NCBI GenBank assembly: GCA_947450545.1
Contig: CANFVU010000006.1
Coordinates: 1 to 54,240 of the forward strand
Reading direction: 5' to 3'
Length of the DNA: 54,240 nucleotides
Source of the DNA: Actinomycetota bacterium
GTDB lineage: Bacteria > Actinomycetota > Actinomycetes > Nanopelagicales > Nanopelagicaceae
The notes beneath the pieces are model-generated. The model was not told where the DNA came from, ran no database searches, and worked only from the letters and a program-made list of their open reading frames with translations. A program made the translations under genes and the position numbers. Positions 1-8,093 of this stretch are shown here, piece after piece. How positions within the stretch are numbered: position 1 is the stretch's first letter; every line of letters starts with the position of its first letter.

Positions 1-581
1 GAGAGGTCTCTATCCGCGACAAGTGCCACCAATCCACCTGATCGCAACCGTTGTGAAAGAGTTCCCAGCGACCGTGCGCTTGCATCAAGGACTTCCATAC
101 CTATCGATTGGCGATAAGCCAAGAACTTGCGGAAAAGCTTCTCTGGTTCAAGGTGTTCGGCAACAGTAACAACGGTGTAACCCAAAGCGCAGAAGTAAGC
201 ACCGGCATGGTCCCAATTTCCGGCATGTGGAAGGGAGACGATGCAGCCTTTTCCTTGGTCAACGGGGTCAGTTAAATAGTGAGCATTCTCAGTAACAACA
301 TCGCGCTTGATTTTCTCGTTGCTCCATGAGGGCAAACGAAATGTGTCGCACCAATAACGTAGATAGGAACGCATTCCATCACGCACTAAGAGTTCCAAAT
401 CATCTGCGTTAAGTTCGGGACGAACGCGTGAATAGTTACTGCGTAAGCGAGCAATTTGTTTTCCATCACGTTTATAGATTGCATCAGCGACTTTACGAGC
501 GAGCCCATATGCTATTTTTTCAGGCAGATGTCGCACCACAAACCAAGCAGCTGCATAACCCCAATAGGTCAACGTTTTCAT
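1..581 (-). CDS. PIM/lipid A-type acyltransferase (PatA/HtrB family), 3' end outside window
   Basis: This is the first 193 residues of a membrane-associated acyltransferase; the gene runs off the left edge. It begins at ATG 581-579, whose bases overlap the TGA of the upstream PI-synthase gene (ATGA), so the two are translationally coupled. The HAGNWD stretch fits the H(X)4D catalytic motif of the LpxL/HtrB/PatA superfamily, and it is preceded by the usual basic, Trp/Arg-rich segment (RYWCDTFRLPSW). In mycobacteria the gene at this place (Rv2611c) acylates phosphatidylinositol mannosides on the inner leaflet. The PIM substrate is inferred from synteny; the family assignment is seen in sequence. 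Confidence 0.85.
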   Translation of the reverse strand, partial: MKTLTYWGYAAAWFVVRHLPEKIAYGLARKVADAIYKRDGKQIARLRSNYSRVRPELNADDLELLVRDGMRSYLRYWCDTFRLPSWSNEKIKRDVVTENAHYLTDPVDQGKGCIVSLPHAGNWDHAGAYFCALGYTVVTVAEHLEPEKLFRKFLAYRQSIGMEVLDASARSLGTLSQRLRSGGLVALVADRDL

Positions 582-1180
582 CGCGAACCTTTATAGACGA
601 TTCGCAAACGTTCACATGTGGTGTACAGACTTAAAAGAGCCAGTATCCACATACCAATCGCAAGCGAATATGGAACCGATAAACCGTCGAGCCCAATGGC
701 GAGGAAGGCGATGATCAATCGCTCGGTTCGTTCAGCTATTCCACCGTTGCACTCAATGTCGAGTGACTCAGCGCGCGCTTTGATGTAAGAAACGAGAGAT
801 CCAGCGACAAGCGCAGTGAGAACGACGGGAAGAAGTCGATCGCTTTGTTGAGCCAAAAAATACGCAACTGAACCCAACACTGCTGCATCAGTGATTCGAT
901 CAAGTGTCGAATCAAGCAACGCTCCCCAGCGGGAGCCTCCACCTGAAAGACGCGCCATGGTGCCATCGAAGAGATCGCTCAGCACAAAAAATATTGTTAC
1001 AAGAGTTCCGATGAAGAAGTGACCGCGAGAATAAAAGTAGATTGCTGACAGAGTCGAGCCAATAGCTCCAAGTGCGCTCATTCCATTTGCGCTCAAGCCA
1101 AGCTTCAGCAACCCTCGACAGACCGGAGTAATAATCCGCGTGACAGGCGCTCTCAAAGACTTCTGCAACATCGGTCTCAT
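578..1180 (-). CDS. pgsA: CDP-alcohol phosphatidyltransferase (phosphatidylinositol-phosphate synthase type)
   Basis: Integral membrane enzyme of about 200 residues that would join CDP-diacylglycerol to inositol phosphate, the first step toward PI and PIMs. It contains the full family signature D-x2-DG-x2-AR-x8-G-x3-D-x3-D (SDLFDGTMAR followed by GALLDSTLD), which binds metal and CDP, plus several hydrophobic helices. I start it at ATG 1180, which has a strong Shine-Dalgarno (AGGAAGGAAG) about 6 bases upstream; a longer frame to 1231 exists but adds a non-family leader. The next gene overlaps it by four bases. HIT, acyltransferase and thrS neighbours reproduce the Rv2614c-Rv2611c order, supporting inositol phosphate rather than glycerol phosphate as acceptor. 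Confidence 0.88.
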   Translation of the reverse strand: MRPMLQKSLRAPVTRIITPVCRGLLKLGLSANGMSALGAIGSTLSAIYFYSRGHFFIGTLVTIFFVLSDLFDGTMARLSGGGSRWGALLDSTLDRITDAAVLGSVAYFLAQQSDRLLPVVLTALVAGSLVSYIKARAESLDIECNGGIAERTERLIIAFLAIGLDGLSVPYSLAIGMWILALLSLYTTCERLRIVYKGSR

Positions 1181-1196
1181 CGTAGGCTTCCTTCCT

Positions 1197-1763
1197 GTGA
1201 GCGACCTAATTTCTGTGGCAATTATCGGCAAGTCTGCCGACCAATTGGGTGCGAGCCTTCACATCTCCCCTTCCGCTCTTGAAAGCGCGGATGTTGCCCT
1301 CTTTATCGTCAGTGCAGCAGACGGGATAGTTCGAGCTGATATCGATCGGTGGAATCAAGCGCGTGAGCTCTACATCCCCTCTATCGTTGTGATCAGCGAA
1401 ACCGATACATCCGATTTAGATTTCGATGACATGACGGCGATTGCATCAAAGATGTTAGATCCCGTTGCTACCCGTTATCTTGTTCTTCATTCCGATGAAG
1501 GTAATGCAGCAGCGCTCATCGATTTAGTGACGCTTAAAATTATCGATTACTCACACGGTTCACCGGTCATGGTTGATAGCGATCAAGAACATCGGGATCT
1601 CGTAGGTGAATATCTCTCTGAGTACGAAGAGAGAATTGAAGAAGCCGGCGAAGATGGATTCGTGCAAGGCTTACTCTTCCCGGCACTCCCGTGGATCAAA
1701 GGATCAAGACTTGGATTAGATCAAATAGAAGAACTGGTAAAACTAATTCCAGCCAGCCGCTAA
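1197..1763 (+). CDS. EF-G-like protein with the GTPase P-loop missing
   Basis: A 188-residue protein resembling the second half of the G domain of elongation factor G. SADVALFIVSAADGI, then the WNQARELYIPSIVV stretch, lines up with the EF-G segment around the G4 strand; the later DLVTLKIIDY and the C-terminal DQIEELVKLIPAS also match EF-G order. The P-loop and switch regions are absent, and the guanine-specifying NKxD is replaced by SETD, so nucleotide binding is unlikely. GTG 1197 is the chosen start, only 16 bp from the divergent phosphatidyltransferase start; a TAGGCT box lies at 1183-1188. The 3' end overlaps the convergent HIT gene by 21 bp. Function unknown. Confidence 0.65.
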   Translation: MSDLISVAIIGKSADQLGASLHISPSALESADVALFIVSAADGIVRADIDRWNQARELYIPSIVVISETDTSDLDFDDMTAIASKMLDPVATRYLVLHSDEGNAAALIDLVTLKIIDYSHGSPVMVDSDQEHRDLVGEYLSEYEERIEEAGEDGFVQGLLFPALPWIKGSRLGLDQIEELVKLIPASR

Positions 1764-2288
1764 AGCAGCGCGGGTCTCTTGAAGTAATTGCGGAAGAACT
1801 TTTGTCTGCCCGATGATCGGCATAAAGTTTGCATCCCCAGCCCAGCGTGGAACAACATGCTGGTGAATATGCGCGGCAACTCCAGCACCTGATACAGCGC
1901 CTTGATTCATCCCTAAATTGAATCCATTTGCTCCGGAAACCTTACGAAGAACCTTCATCGCATCAGATGTGAGAGCAGAAATCTCGTTTCTCTCTGACTC
2001 TGTTAAGTCGGTGAGGTCTGCAACATGGCGATAGGCGCAAACGAGGAGATGACCCGCGTTATATGGATAAAGATTCATCACAACATAAGCCTCGGCTCCA
2101 CGAAAAACAATGAGTCCTTCTTCATCGTTCATTTTGGGGACAGCGCAAAATGGACATGGAACTTCATTGCCCGGCAATGGACGATTTTCTCCAGATAGAT
2201 AGCTCATTCGATGAGGCGCCCAGAGTCTCGACCAACCGTCCGGCATTCCAGCTCCCCCAGCTAAATCAGGGTCTTTGTGCTCAGACAT
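1743..2288 (-). CDS. HIT-family nucleotide hydrolase/phosphorylase (Ap4A type)
   Basis: A 181-residue histidine-triad protein. The triad HIHQHVVP (His140, 142, 144) is intact and forms the nucleophile site that splits dinucleoside polyphosphates or AMP conjugates. The N-terminal CPFC pair and length match the actinobacterial Ap4A-phosphorylase-like HIT proteins (Rv2613c in M. tuberculosis). It starts one base after the thrS stop codon, so it is the second gene of a thrS operon; threonyl-tRNA synthetase can itself make Ap4A, which fits a clean-up role (inference). Confidence 0.88.
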   Translation of the reverse strand: MSEHKDPDLAGGAGMPDGWSRLWAPHRMSYLSGENRPLPGNEVPCPFCAVPKMNDEEGLIVFRGAEAYVVMNLYPYNAGHLLVCAYRHVADLTDLTESERNEISALTSDAMKVLRKVSGANGFNLGMNQGAVSGAGVAAHIHQHVVPRWAGDANFMPIIGQTKVLPQLLQETRAALAAGWN

Positions 2289-2289
2289 A

Positions 2290-4278
2290 TTAAATCTGCT
2301 TGCGGTCTTTTACTGCTGCAAGAACTTCTGCGATTGCTTCAGAGACAGCAATTCCATTCTTCTGTTCGCCATTGCGATAGCGGAACGAAACAGTATTCGC
2401 TTTCTGATCTTCTTCGCCAGCAATCAACATGAAAGGAATCTTTTCAAGTTGGGCGTTGCGAATCTTCTTCTGCATGCGTTCATCTGCAGCATCGACATCA
2501 ACGCGAATACCTTCTTTGCGCATCAATGCAGTGATCTCTTGGAGGTATGGCAAGAATGCATCTGCAACGGGAATGGCACGAACTTGTACTGGCGCGAGCC
2601 ATGGAGGGAATGCGCCTGCGTAATGCTCGGTGAGCACTCCAAAGAAACGTTCGATTGAACCGAAGAGCGCGCGGTGAATCATTACAGGTTGTTGGCGAGA
2701 ACCATCGCTGGATTGATATTCCAAATCAAATCGTTGTGGCAATTGAAAGTCCACCTGAATCGTCGACATCTGCCAAGTGCGACCAATTGCATCTTTGGCT
2801 TGTACGGAAATCTTCGGACCATAGAACGCGGCGCCACCTGGATCTAGAACCAATTCCAAGTTTTGTTTTTCAGCAGCTAAGCGAAGGGCTTCGGTTGCAG
2901 CTTCCCAATCTCGATCTTCGCCCACAGATTTCTCGGGATTGCGAGTTGAAAGCTCAAGATAGAAATCATCGAGTCCGTAATCTCGCAGCAAATTGAGAAC
3001 GAAAGTGAGGAGTGAATCCAATTCACCAGGCATCTGCTCTTTTGTGCAATAGATGTGCGCATCATCTTGAGTGAAACCACGTGCACGCGTAAGTCCGTGA
3101 ATAACTCCGGATTTTTCATAGCGATACACAGTTCCAAATTCAAAAAGTCGCAAAGGAAGTTGGCGATATGAACGACTGCTGGACTTGTAAATAAGGTTGT
3201 GGAACGGGCAGTTCATAGGCTTCATGTAGTACTTCTGCCCCGCGCGCTTAATGGTTCCATCTGCGTGGAGCTCTTCATCCATCACCATCGGCGGATACAT
3301 TCCTTCGGAGTACCAATCCAAGTGGCCAGATGTCTCAAAGAGAGCAGCTTTAGTTAAGTGAGGCGAGTAAACAAACTCATAACCTTCTTCTTCATGACGA
3401 CGTCGCGAATAATCTTCCATCGCACGTCGAACGATTCCACCCTTAGGGTGGAAGACAGCCAAGCCGCTTCCGATTTCATCCGGGAAAGAGAAGAGATCAA
3501 GTTCAGTTCCAAGGCGGCGATGGTCGCGCTTCTCCGCTTCGAGCAACATCGCCAAATGAGCATCGAGTTCTTCTTGTGATGGCCAAGCAGTTCCATAAAT
3601 ACGTTGCAGCATTGGGTTCTTTTCAGATCCACGCCAATAAGCAGCAGCGCTGCGCATCAACTTAAAAGCAGGGATGAGTTTTGTCGACGGAAGATGTGGA
3701 CCACGGCAGAGATCTGACCAAACTGGTTGGCCATCGCGTCCGAGGTTGTCGTAAATCGTAAGTTCGGCTCCGCCAACTTCGACACTGGATTCATCATCGC
3801 TTCCGGATTTCAACCCGATGAGTTCACACTTGTAAGGCTCGTCTGCTAATTCCTTGAGCGCATCTGCTTCATTCGTTACACGGCGGCGAAAACGTTGACC
3901 GGCTTTAACGATCTTGCGCATGGCGCTCTCCAACTTTTCCAAATCTTCTGGAGTGAAAGGTTTTGCCGGATCGAAGTCGTAATAGAAACCGTCTGTAATA
4001 GGAGGTCCGATTCCAAGTTTGGTTTCAGGAAATACTTCTTGTACAGCTTGCGCTAAGACGTGCGCGGTGGAGTGGCGAAGAACAGCCAGCCCCTCAGGAG
4101 AGGAGATCGAAACTGATTCAACAGAATCGCCTTCTTTGAGTTCAGTCCACAGATCGCGAAGTTCTCCATTGACTTTACAGACAACAACATCAGAGAGCTC
4201 AGCGAAGATATGTGTAGGACGAGTCTCAAGATCGATGCTTTGGCTCGAACCATTGACGTTGACAGATATCTGGGACAT
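2290..4278 (-). CDS. thrS: threonyl-tRNA synthetase
   Basis: Full-length class II synthetase (662 residues) charging tRNA-Thr in the cytoplasm. Order of domains: N-terminal TGS domain (about 1-60), editing domain with the HSTAH motif at residues 69-73, then the class II catalytic core with KPMNCPFHN (zinc-ligand Cys), the motif 2 region ([12 protein letters not shown] and [11 protein letters not shown]) and motif 3 near [14 protein letters not shown], and a C-terminal anticodon-binding domain. A TAGATT -10 box ends 6 bases before the ATG, so the mRNA is probably leaderless. The gene is followed at one base by the HIT gene and overlaps nothing upstream. Confidence 0.97.
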   Translation of the reverse strand: MSQISVNVNGSSQSIDLETRPTHIFAELSDVVVCKVNGELRDLWTELKEGDSVESVSISSPEGLAVLRHSTAHVLAQAVQEVFPETKLGIGPPITDGFYYDFDPAKPFTPEDLEKLESAMRKIVKAGQRFRRRVTNEADALKELADEPYKCELIGLKSGSDDESSVEVGGAELTIYDNLGRDGQPVWSDLCRGPHLPSTKLIPAFKLMRSAAAYWRGSEKNPMLQRIYGTAWPSQEELDAHLAMLLEAEKRDHRRLGTELDLFSFPDEIGSGLAVFHPKGGIVRRAMEDYSRRRHEEEGYEFVYSPHLTKAALFETSGHLDWYSEGMYPPMVMDEELHADGTIKRAGQKYYMKPMNCPFHNLIYKSSSRSYRQLPLRLFEFGTVYRYEKSGVIHGLTRARGFTQDDAHIYCTKEQMPGELDSLLTFVLNLLRDYGLDDFYLELSTRNPEKSVGEDRDWEAATEALRLAAEKQNLELVLDPGGAAFYGPKISVQAKDAIGRTWQMSTIQVDFQLPQRFDLEYQSSDGSRQQPVMIHRALFGSIERFFGVLTEHYAGAFPPWLAPVQVRAIPVADAFLPYLQEITALMRKEGIRVDVDAADERMQKKIRNAQLEKIPFMLIAGEEDQKANTVSFRYRNGEQKNGIAVSEAIAEVLAAVKDRKQI

Positions 4279-4284
4279 GGGTGA

Positions 4285-4290
4285 AATCTA
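4285..4290 (-). promoter_or_regulatory. -10 box of leaderless thrS promoter
   Basis: TAGATT on the minus strand at -12 to -7 relative to the thrS ATG. With the usual 6-base spacing transcription would start on the A of the start codon. It sits in the 12 bases between the thrS start and the pabC stop. Confidence 0.6.
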
Positions 4291-5085
4291 TCAAGAATTG
4301 GGCATCGAACGAGAGTTAATGAGAAAGTCAGCGCGTAGCTTCTCTGCTGAAGCCGATATCTGGAATTTTTGAAGCGAACCATCCCCCATATGAAGCTCAG
4401 TAACAAGGTCAATCTCGCGCATACTTGAGAGCACATAGAGTCCAGATGCTGATGTGAGCGCCTCCAATGTGATCACTGATTCTTTGACATCCTTAAACCA
4501 TTCCAAAAGAACACTTCGAACGATGCCAGGCAAGCAACCTGAAACAAGTGATGGAGTTGAGAAATTTCCTTTGTGCTCAACGAGAATGTTCGCTAAACCA
4601 GTTTCTACAACTTCACCTCTTTCATTGAGGTAAAGAAGATCATCGCAACCGTTTTGCGCAGCTAAACGCAACCCAAAACTTCCTTCACCATACGATAACG
4701 ATTTATGACCGGTGAGCGCAGATGCACTGAAGCGGACTTTGGGGGAAATCAAAAGCTTTTGTGGAGTAATTCGAAGTGGCGCCTCTTCGTGAGTCAACAA
4801 ATATTCCCCATCCGAAAAGAGCGTTATTCGGAAACGACCACGAGCAAAACTTGACGTCGCTTCTGCAAATCTTTCAATATCGCTTCGAAGTTTCGCAGAA
4901 TTGATCTCTTCAAACTTAAGGTTAGCTGCGCTCTTTAGAAGACGATTGAGATGTCTATCAAGAAAGAAGAGCGTTCCGCGTTCACTCTTAATTGTTTCAA
5001 AAATTCCATCTCCACGAAGCCATGGATGGGCGAGAGGTGGCAATACATAATCGCCATCTGGTTGAGCGGAATAGAAATGGTTCAC
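4291..5085 (-). CDS. pabC: aminotransferase class IV, probable 4-amino-4-deoxychorismate lyase
   Basis: A 264-residue fold-type IV PLP enzyme. Family features are GDGIFETIK near the N-terminus, FFLDRHLNRL, a Lys in LTGHKSLSYGE suitable as the PLP lysine, and the diagnostic GEVVETGLANI. The GTG at 5085-5083 overlaps the pabB TGA as GTGA, which decides the start and indicates coupling. Directly following pabB, its job is most likely removal of pyruvate from aminodeoxychorismate to give p-aminobenzoate for folate. A branched-chain or D-amino-acid transaminase is possible by family alone but less so by context. Confidence 0.82.
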   Translation of the reverse strand: MNHFYSAQPDGDYVLPPLAHPWLRGDGIFETIKSERGTLFFLDRHLNRLLKSAANLKFEEINSAKLRSDIERFAEATSSFARGRFRITLFSDGEYLLTHEEAPLRITPQKLLISPKVRFSASALTGHKSLSYGEGSFGLRLAAQNGCDDLLYLNERGEVVETGLANILVEHKGNFSTPSLVSGCLPGIVRSVLLEWFKDVKESVITLEALTSASGLYVLSSMREIDLVTELHMGDGSLQKFQISASAEKLRADFLINSRSMPNS

Positions 5086-6092
5086 GCCAACCTCCCATCT
5101 GCAATCGCCATAAGCCGCGCTGCTTTCAGCTCGGTCTCTTCCCACTCAGACTCCGGAGAACTTCCCCACGTAATTCCCGCGCCCGTTCCAAAATGGATAA
5201 AACCATTCTCTCGCCAAAAAGTTCGAATCGCCACCGAAAGCACACCCGTCACTTCGCCATTGCGGCGCTCAATCCATCCAAGAAGCCCACAATAAGGCCC
5301 TCGTTTGCTTTCGTGCTCTTCAATAAATTCTCTTGCCGACGATTTAGGTGCACCTGATATCGAACCAGCCGGCAGCACCGCATCAGTGAATTCGCTCCAT
5401 GAAAAGTTCTTGCGAAGAGTTCCAATGACATCAGAGACCAGATGGAAGAGCCCGGGGTGTTCTTCAACTCCAAGAAGTCTGGAGACTTCAATGCTTCCAT
5501 CGACACAGATACGACTTAAATCGTTACGAATCAGATCAACGATCATGACGTTCTCAGCACGATCCTTCTCTCCAAAGTCGGCGCTCTTTGAAGTTCCTTT
5601 GATAGGACTTGATTTCACTCGCGTCCCCTGTGGCAAACTTTCGAGAGAGAGAAAAAGTTCAGGAGATGCTGAAGCAATCTCAATATGTTCACTCTTGTAG
5701 TACGCAGCAAATTTTGAAGGATTGTGAGAAATAATCTTGGAGAAGAGTCCGGACAAACTTTGATCAGATTTCCTCCTCAAGATTCTGCATGCATTGACTT
5801 GATAAATGTCACCCCGTGCGATTGCTTCACGAGCTTCGCGAACGTAAGAAACATACCCATTTCGATCCAGGGATGATTTCCATTCAGAAGAATCCGAACT
5901 CCACTCACTCTTCGGAAACGGCGCATCCTCCACGTGAGCAAACGAAGTCAGCGTCCAGCGACCCTCATAATCCACTTGGACTGCCCAGAATCCATCACGC
6001 TCTAACGATGCCGGGTCATGGGAAATCTCAATAGGGCTTGTGGCAAGGCGATTGCCCATCCAAAAAAGCTCGTCGCCCCGGAAAGATTTCAT
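5082..6092 (-). CDS. pabB: aminodeoxychorismate synthase component I
   Basis: A 336-residue chorismate-binding enzyme making 4-amino-4-deoxychorismate. The PIKGT motif carries the active-site lysine typical of PabB (anthranilate synthases have PIAGT), followed by DLIRNDLSRIC, SGAPK and GTGAGITW, all core motifs of the family. It is shorter than classic PabB, with a reduced N-terminal domain. No glutamine amidotransferase subunit (PabA) lies next to it. The ATG at 6092 has TAGGTT at -12 to -7, so it is probably leaderless; pabC follows with a 4-base overlap. Confidence 0.9.
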   Translation of the reverse strand: MKSFRGDELFWMGNRLATSPIEISHDPASLERDGFWAVQVDYEGRWTLTSFAHVEDAPFPKSEWSSDSSEWKSSLDRNGYVSYVREAREAIARGDIYQVNACRILRRKSDQSLSGLFSKIISHNPSKFAAYYKSEHIEIASASPELFLSLESLPQGTRVKSSPIKGTSKSADFGEKDRAENVMIVDLIRNDLSRICVDGSIEVSRLLGVEEHPGLFHLVSDVIGTLRKNFSWSEFTDAVLPAGSISGAPKSSAREFIEEHESKRGPYCGLLGWIERRNGEVTGVLSVAIRTFWRENGFIHFGTGAGITWGSSPESEWEETELKAARLMAIADGRLA

Positions 6093-6098
6093 GTCATA

Positions 6099-6104
6099 AA
6101 CCTA
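6099..6104 (-). promoter_or_regulatory. -10 box of leaderless pabB promoter
   Basis: TAGGTT on the minus strand at -12 to -7 from the pabB ATG; no Shine-Dalgarno precedes the start. Confidence 0.55.
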
Positions 6105-6116
6105 AACCACACAGGA

Positions 6117-6147
6117 TTGGCAAGAGCCCTGTCGGGTGCGGTAGATT
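6117..6147 (+). promoter_or_regulatory. promoter of the tRNA-Gly/tRNA-Cys unit
   Basis: TTGGCA (6117-6122) and TAGATT (6142-6147), separated by 19 bases, give near-consensus -35 and -10 elements about 40 bases before tRNA-Gly. The tRNA-Cys and the cupin gene downstream have no clear promoter of their own, so one transcript may cover all three. Confidence 0.5.
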
Positions 6148-6185
6148 TCCCCTCTGCTCGAAAGGGCAGCCTCTGCAAAGAGTGT

Positions 6186-6258
6186 GCGGACGTAGCGCAG
6201 TTGGTAGCGCGGAACCTTGCCAAGGTTCAGGTCGCCGGTTCGAACCCGGTCGTCCGCT
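6186..6258 (+). tRNA. tRNA-Gly (GCC)
   Basis: 73-nt cloverleaf: acceptor stem GCGGACG/CGTCCGC, D arm with GCGC, anticodon stem GAACC/GGTTC around loop TTGCCAA (anticodon GCC), T arm GCCGG-TTCGAAC-CCGGT, discriminator T. CCA is not encoded. Confidence 0.97.
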
Positions 6259-6290
6259 CTCAGTCGGTTACCCAGCTCAGAAAAATAGAT

Positions 6291-6364
6291 GGTCGGATGG
6301 CCGAGAGGCGAGGCTCAGGACTGCAAATCCTGCTACACGGGTTCAAATCCCGTTCCGACCTCCA
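6291..6364 (+). tRNA. tRNA-Cys (GCA)
   Basis: Acceptor stem GGTCGGA/TCCGACC, anticodon loop CTGCAAA (GCA), T loop TTCAAAT, discriminator T at 6361. CCA is encoded at 6362-6364, unlike in the tRNA-Gly 32 bp upstream. It lies 32 bases before the cupin gene. Confidence 0.97.
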
Positions 6365-6396
6365 TAATTGCTAATGAGAGGAAAGGTGAAGATCTA

Positions 6397-6762
6397 ATGG
6401 TTGATAAGACAGATGGTCCTAACCGCCCTTGGGGTCGCTACGAAGTTTTGCAAGATCTGCCTACTCATAAAGTAAAAGCGATTTGGGTCGATCCAGGAAA
6501 ACGTTTGTCCTATCAACGCCACCAACACCGCAGCGAACATTGGTACATCGTTTACGGAACAGCCGAAGTTGTTGTCAACGATGTCTCTTCAATTCTTCAA
6601 TCTGGTGACACCGTTACCGTTCAAGCGAATGAGCTACACCGCATCGGCAACGTCGGCAAAGTACCGATGTGCTTCATCGAAGTTCAGACAGGCACTTACT
6701 TTGGCGAAGATGATATTGAGCGTGTTCAGGATGATTATGGACGTGACGACGAAGCTAAATAG
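6397..6762 (+). CDS. single-domain cupin, mannose-6-phosphate isomerase type II-like
   Basis: A 121-residue cupin with the metal-binding pattern of phosphomannose isomerase type II: PWGRYEVL at the start, then the first histidine motif RHQHRSEHWYIVYG, and ELHRIGN as the second. Bifunctional GDP-mannose pyrophosphorylases carry this as a C-terminal domain; here it stands alone, so it either isomerises mannose-6-phosphate/fructose-6-phosphate or works with a separate partner. The ATG at 6397 follows an A/G-rich ribosome-binding region (GAGAGGAAAGG). A longer reading frame through tRNA-Cys is an artefact. Confidence 0.85.
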   Translation: MVDKTDGPNRPWGRYEVLQDLPTHKVKAIWVDPGKRLSYQRHQHRSEHWYIVYGTAEVVVNDVSSILQSGDTVTVQANELHRIGNVGKVPMCFIEVQTGTYFGEDDIERVQDDYGRDDEAK

Positions 6763-6768
6763 TTAGGT

Positions 6769-6774
6769 TAGAAT
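6769..6774 (+). promoter_or_regulatory. -10 box for tRNA-Val
   Basis: TAGAAT 6769-6774 places the expected start at A6781, five bases before the tRNA-Val 5' end, in a 23-bp gap after the cupin gene. Confidence 0.5.
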
Positions 6775-6785
6775 TTCCGCAGCAA

Positions 6786-6860
6786 GGATCGTTGGCTCAG
6801 CGGTAGAGCACCACATTGACATTGTGGGGGTCACTGGTTCGATCCCAGTACGGTCCACCA
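6786..6860 (+). tRNA. tRNA-Val (GAC)
   Basis: Acceptor stem GGATCGT/ACGGTCC, D loop with CAGCGGTAGAG, anticodon stem CCACA/TGTGG around TTGACAT (anticodon GAC), T loop TTCGATC, discriminator A and encoded CCA (6858-6860). The next base begins the stop codon of the convergent PAP2 gene, leaving no spacer. Confidence 0.97.
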
Positions 6861-7508
6861 TTACAAAGTGAGTTGAGGTTTCTCAATCACGAAGACGCAA
6901 CTCCAATAGACGGTAAATGCAACAAATATCCCGCCATAAATATCCACGAGATAGTGCTGATGTAAAAAGACTGTCGCTGGAAGAATCAGCGCGAACCAGG
7001 CCATCAGAATCCAACTTGTCCGCGGTGCTTTAGAGCGCAAACGCCATAAGGCAATAATTGAGATCACGGACCACGTCACATGGTTTGAGGGAAAGCCGTT
7101 AAGAGGTTGATCATTGCCATAAACCACATGTACCAAGATCCAATCAAAGGGTGAATTTCCAGGCACCGGAGTGCGTGGAACTTGGGTTTGAAAGAAGAAG
7201 TAAGCAACGTCTAGGCAGAGTTGTCCGATGATGATTGCAATTCCGTTTGCAAAGAAAGCTTTTCTACCACCGATCTTCAGGGATAAAAGTGGAACAACGA
7301 GGCCGGCTAGTAGGTGGAAACTTAGATACGGGATGACAAAGATTGATACGACCGGAATCCTCTCGTCCAGCCAACCTTTCATGACGAGTGGAGGGTATGA
7401 ATAGTGAGCTTTATTAAAAAGCTCGTAAGAAATGAAAGCCAAAACAATTCCAAGAAAGACAAGCCAGACTTGAGTATTGGCTTTAGTGAATCTCTTTTGC
7501 ATATTCAC
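6861..7508 (-). CDS. PAP2-family membrane phosphatase
   Basis: A 215-residue protein with about six membrane segments. The phosphatase signature is present: PSNH in NGFPSNHVTWS, then the last motif HQHYLVDIYGG with catalytic His and Asp. Such enzymes dephosphorylate lipid phosphates (phosphatidate, polyprenyl diphosphate) or transfer inositol phosphate at the outer face of the membrane. The N-terminal part resembles the Aur1/Ipt1-type branch. GTG 7508 has a GGAG seven bases upstream; an ATG two codons later is an alternative. Substrate unknown. Confidence 0.8.
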   Translation of the reverse strand: MNMQKRFTKANTQVWLVFLGIVLAFISYELFNKAHYSYPPLVMKGWLDERIPVVSIFVIPYLSFHLLAGLVVPLLSLKIGGRKAFFANGIAIIIGQLCLDVAYFFFQTQVPRTPVPGNSPFDWILVHVVYGNDQPLNGFPSNHVTWSVISIIALWRLRSKAPRTSWILMAWFALILPATVFLHQHYLVDIYGGIFVAFTVYWSCVFVIEKPQLTL

Positions 7509-7540
7509 AAAGTACTCCGTGGATTCTTTTTCAGAAAGAG

Positions 7541-8044
7541 TTAAAAGGTAATCTCTGAACTTTTGACTACCCGGCCAAGCTCCGCAAAAGATCGATTCTT
7601 TGCAGCAATAATCTCAGCTGCCGTCTGGTTGGTTGTGTCGAGTGTCGTATGTCCATCGCTAACTAGAGTGACGGTGTATCCAAGTTCGACTCCATTGTTG
7701 CTGGTGGCATTCACGCAGTGATCGGTTTGTGCGCCAGTCATAATGACGTGAGTGATTCCTTGGTTACTTAGGACGTCGCCTAAATCTGTACCTTCGAAAG
7801 AACTCGGTGCAGTCTTATAGATACGTGGTTCACCTTCTACTGGTTGGAGTTCATCGACAATCTCCCAACCTGGTGAATTGAGAATCAAACCCTCGTCAGA
7901 ATGTTGAACCCAAATAACGGGAACGTTTTCCTCGCGCGCTTTGGTCACAAGAGAGTTGATGTTTGAAACGACTGCGCTTGTGTTCAGCGCTTCAGCGACA
8001 ACATCTTTCTGCACATCGATGACTAGCAAAGCTGATTTACTCAT
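7541..8044 (-). CDS. isochorismatase-family cysteine hydrolase
   Basis: A 167-residue alpha/beta hydrolase of the isochorismatase/nicotinamidase superfamily. The catalytic triad Asp10 (VIDVQKD), Lys77 and Cys110 (AQTDHCV) is complete, with the cis-peptide region before it. Members cleave amides such as nicotinamide, ureidoacrylate or biuret; nothing here picks one. ATG 8044 has GGGGAG upstream. It is divergent from the P450 gene (49 bp between starts) and not obviously in an operon with the PAP2 gene, 32 bp downstream. Confidence 0.88.
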   Translation of the reverse strand: MSKSALLVIDVQKDVVAEALNTSAVVSNINSLVTKAREENVPVIWVQHSDEGLILNSPGWEIVDELQPVEGEPRIYKTAPSSFEGTDLGDVLSNQGITHVIMTGAQTDHCVNATSNNGVELGYTVTLVSDGHTTLDTTNQTAAEIIAAKNRSFAELGRVVKSSEITF

Positions 8045-8081
8045 ACCTGCTCCCCTACTTCTCCCGTGAAACTCAGAGTGC

Positions 8082-8087
8082 TAACTT
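8082..8087 (+). promoter_or_regulatory. -10 box of leaderless P450 promoter
   Basis: TAACTT at -12 to -7 from the P450 ATG; no Shine-Dalgarno is present between it and the start. Confidence 0.55.
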
Positions 8088-8093
8088 ACCTGC

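Noticed and set aside
2275-3632. Several open frames opposite or within thrS
   Set aside because: They are shadows of a fully conserved thrS frame and carry no domain signal.
6018-6374. Open frames running through the tRNA-Gly/tRNA-Cys region
   Set aside because: They cover two clear tRNA cloverleaves and show no protein family features.
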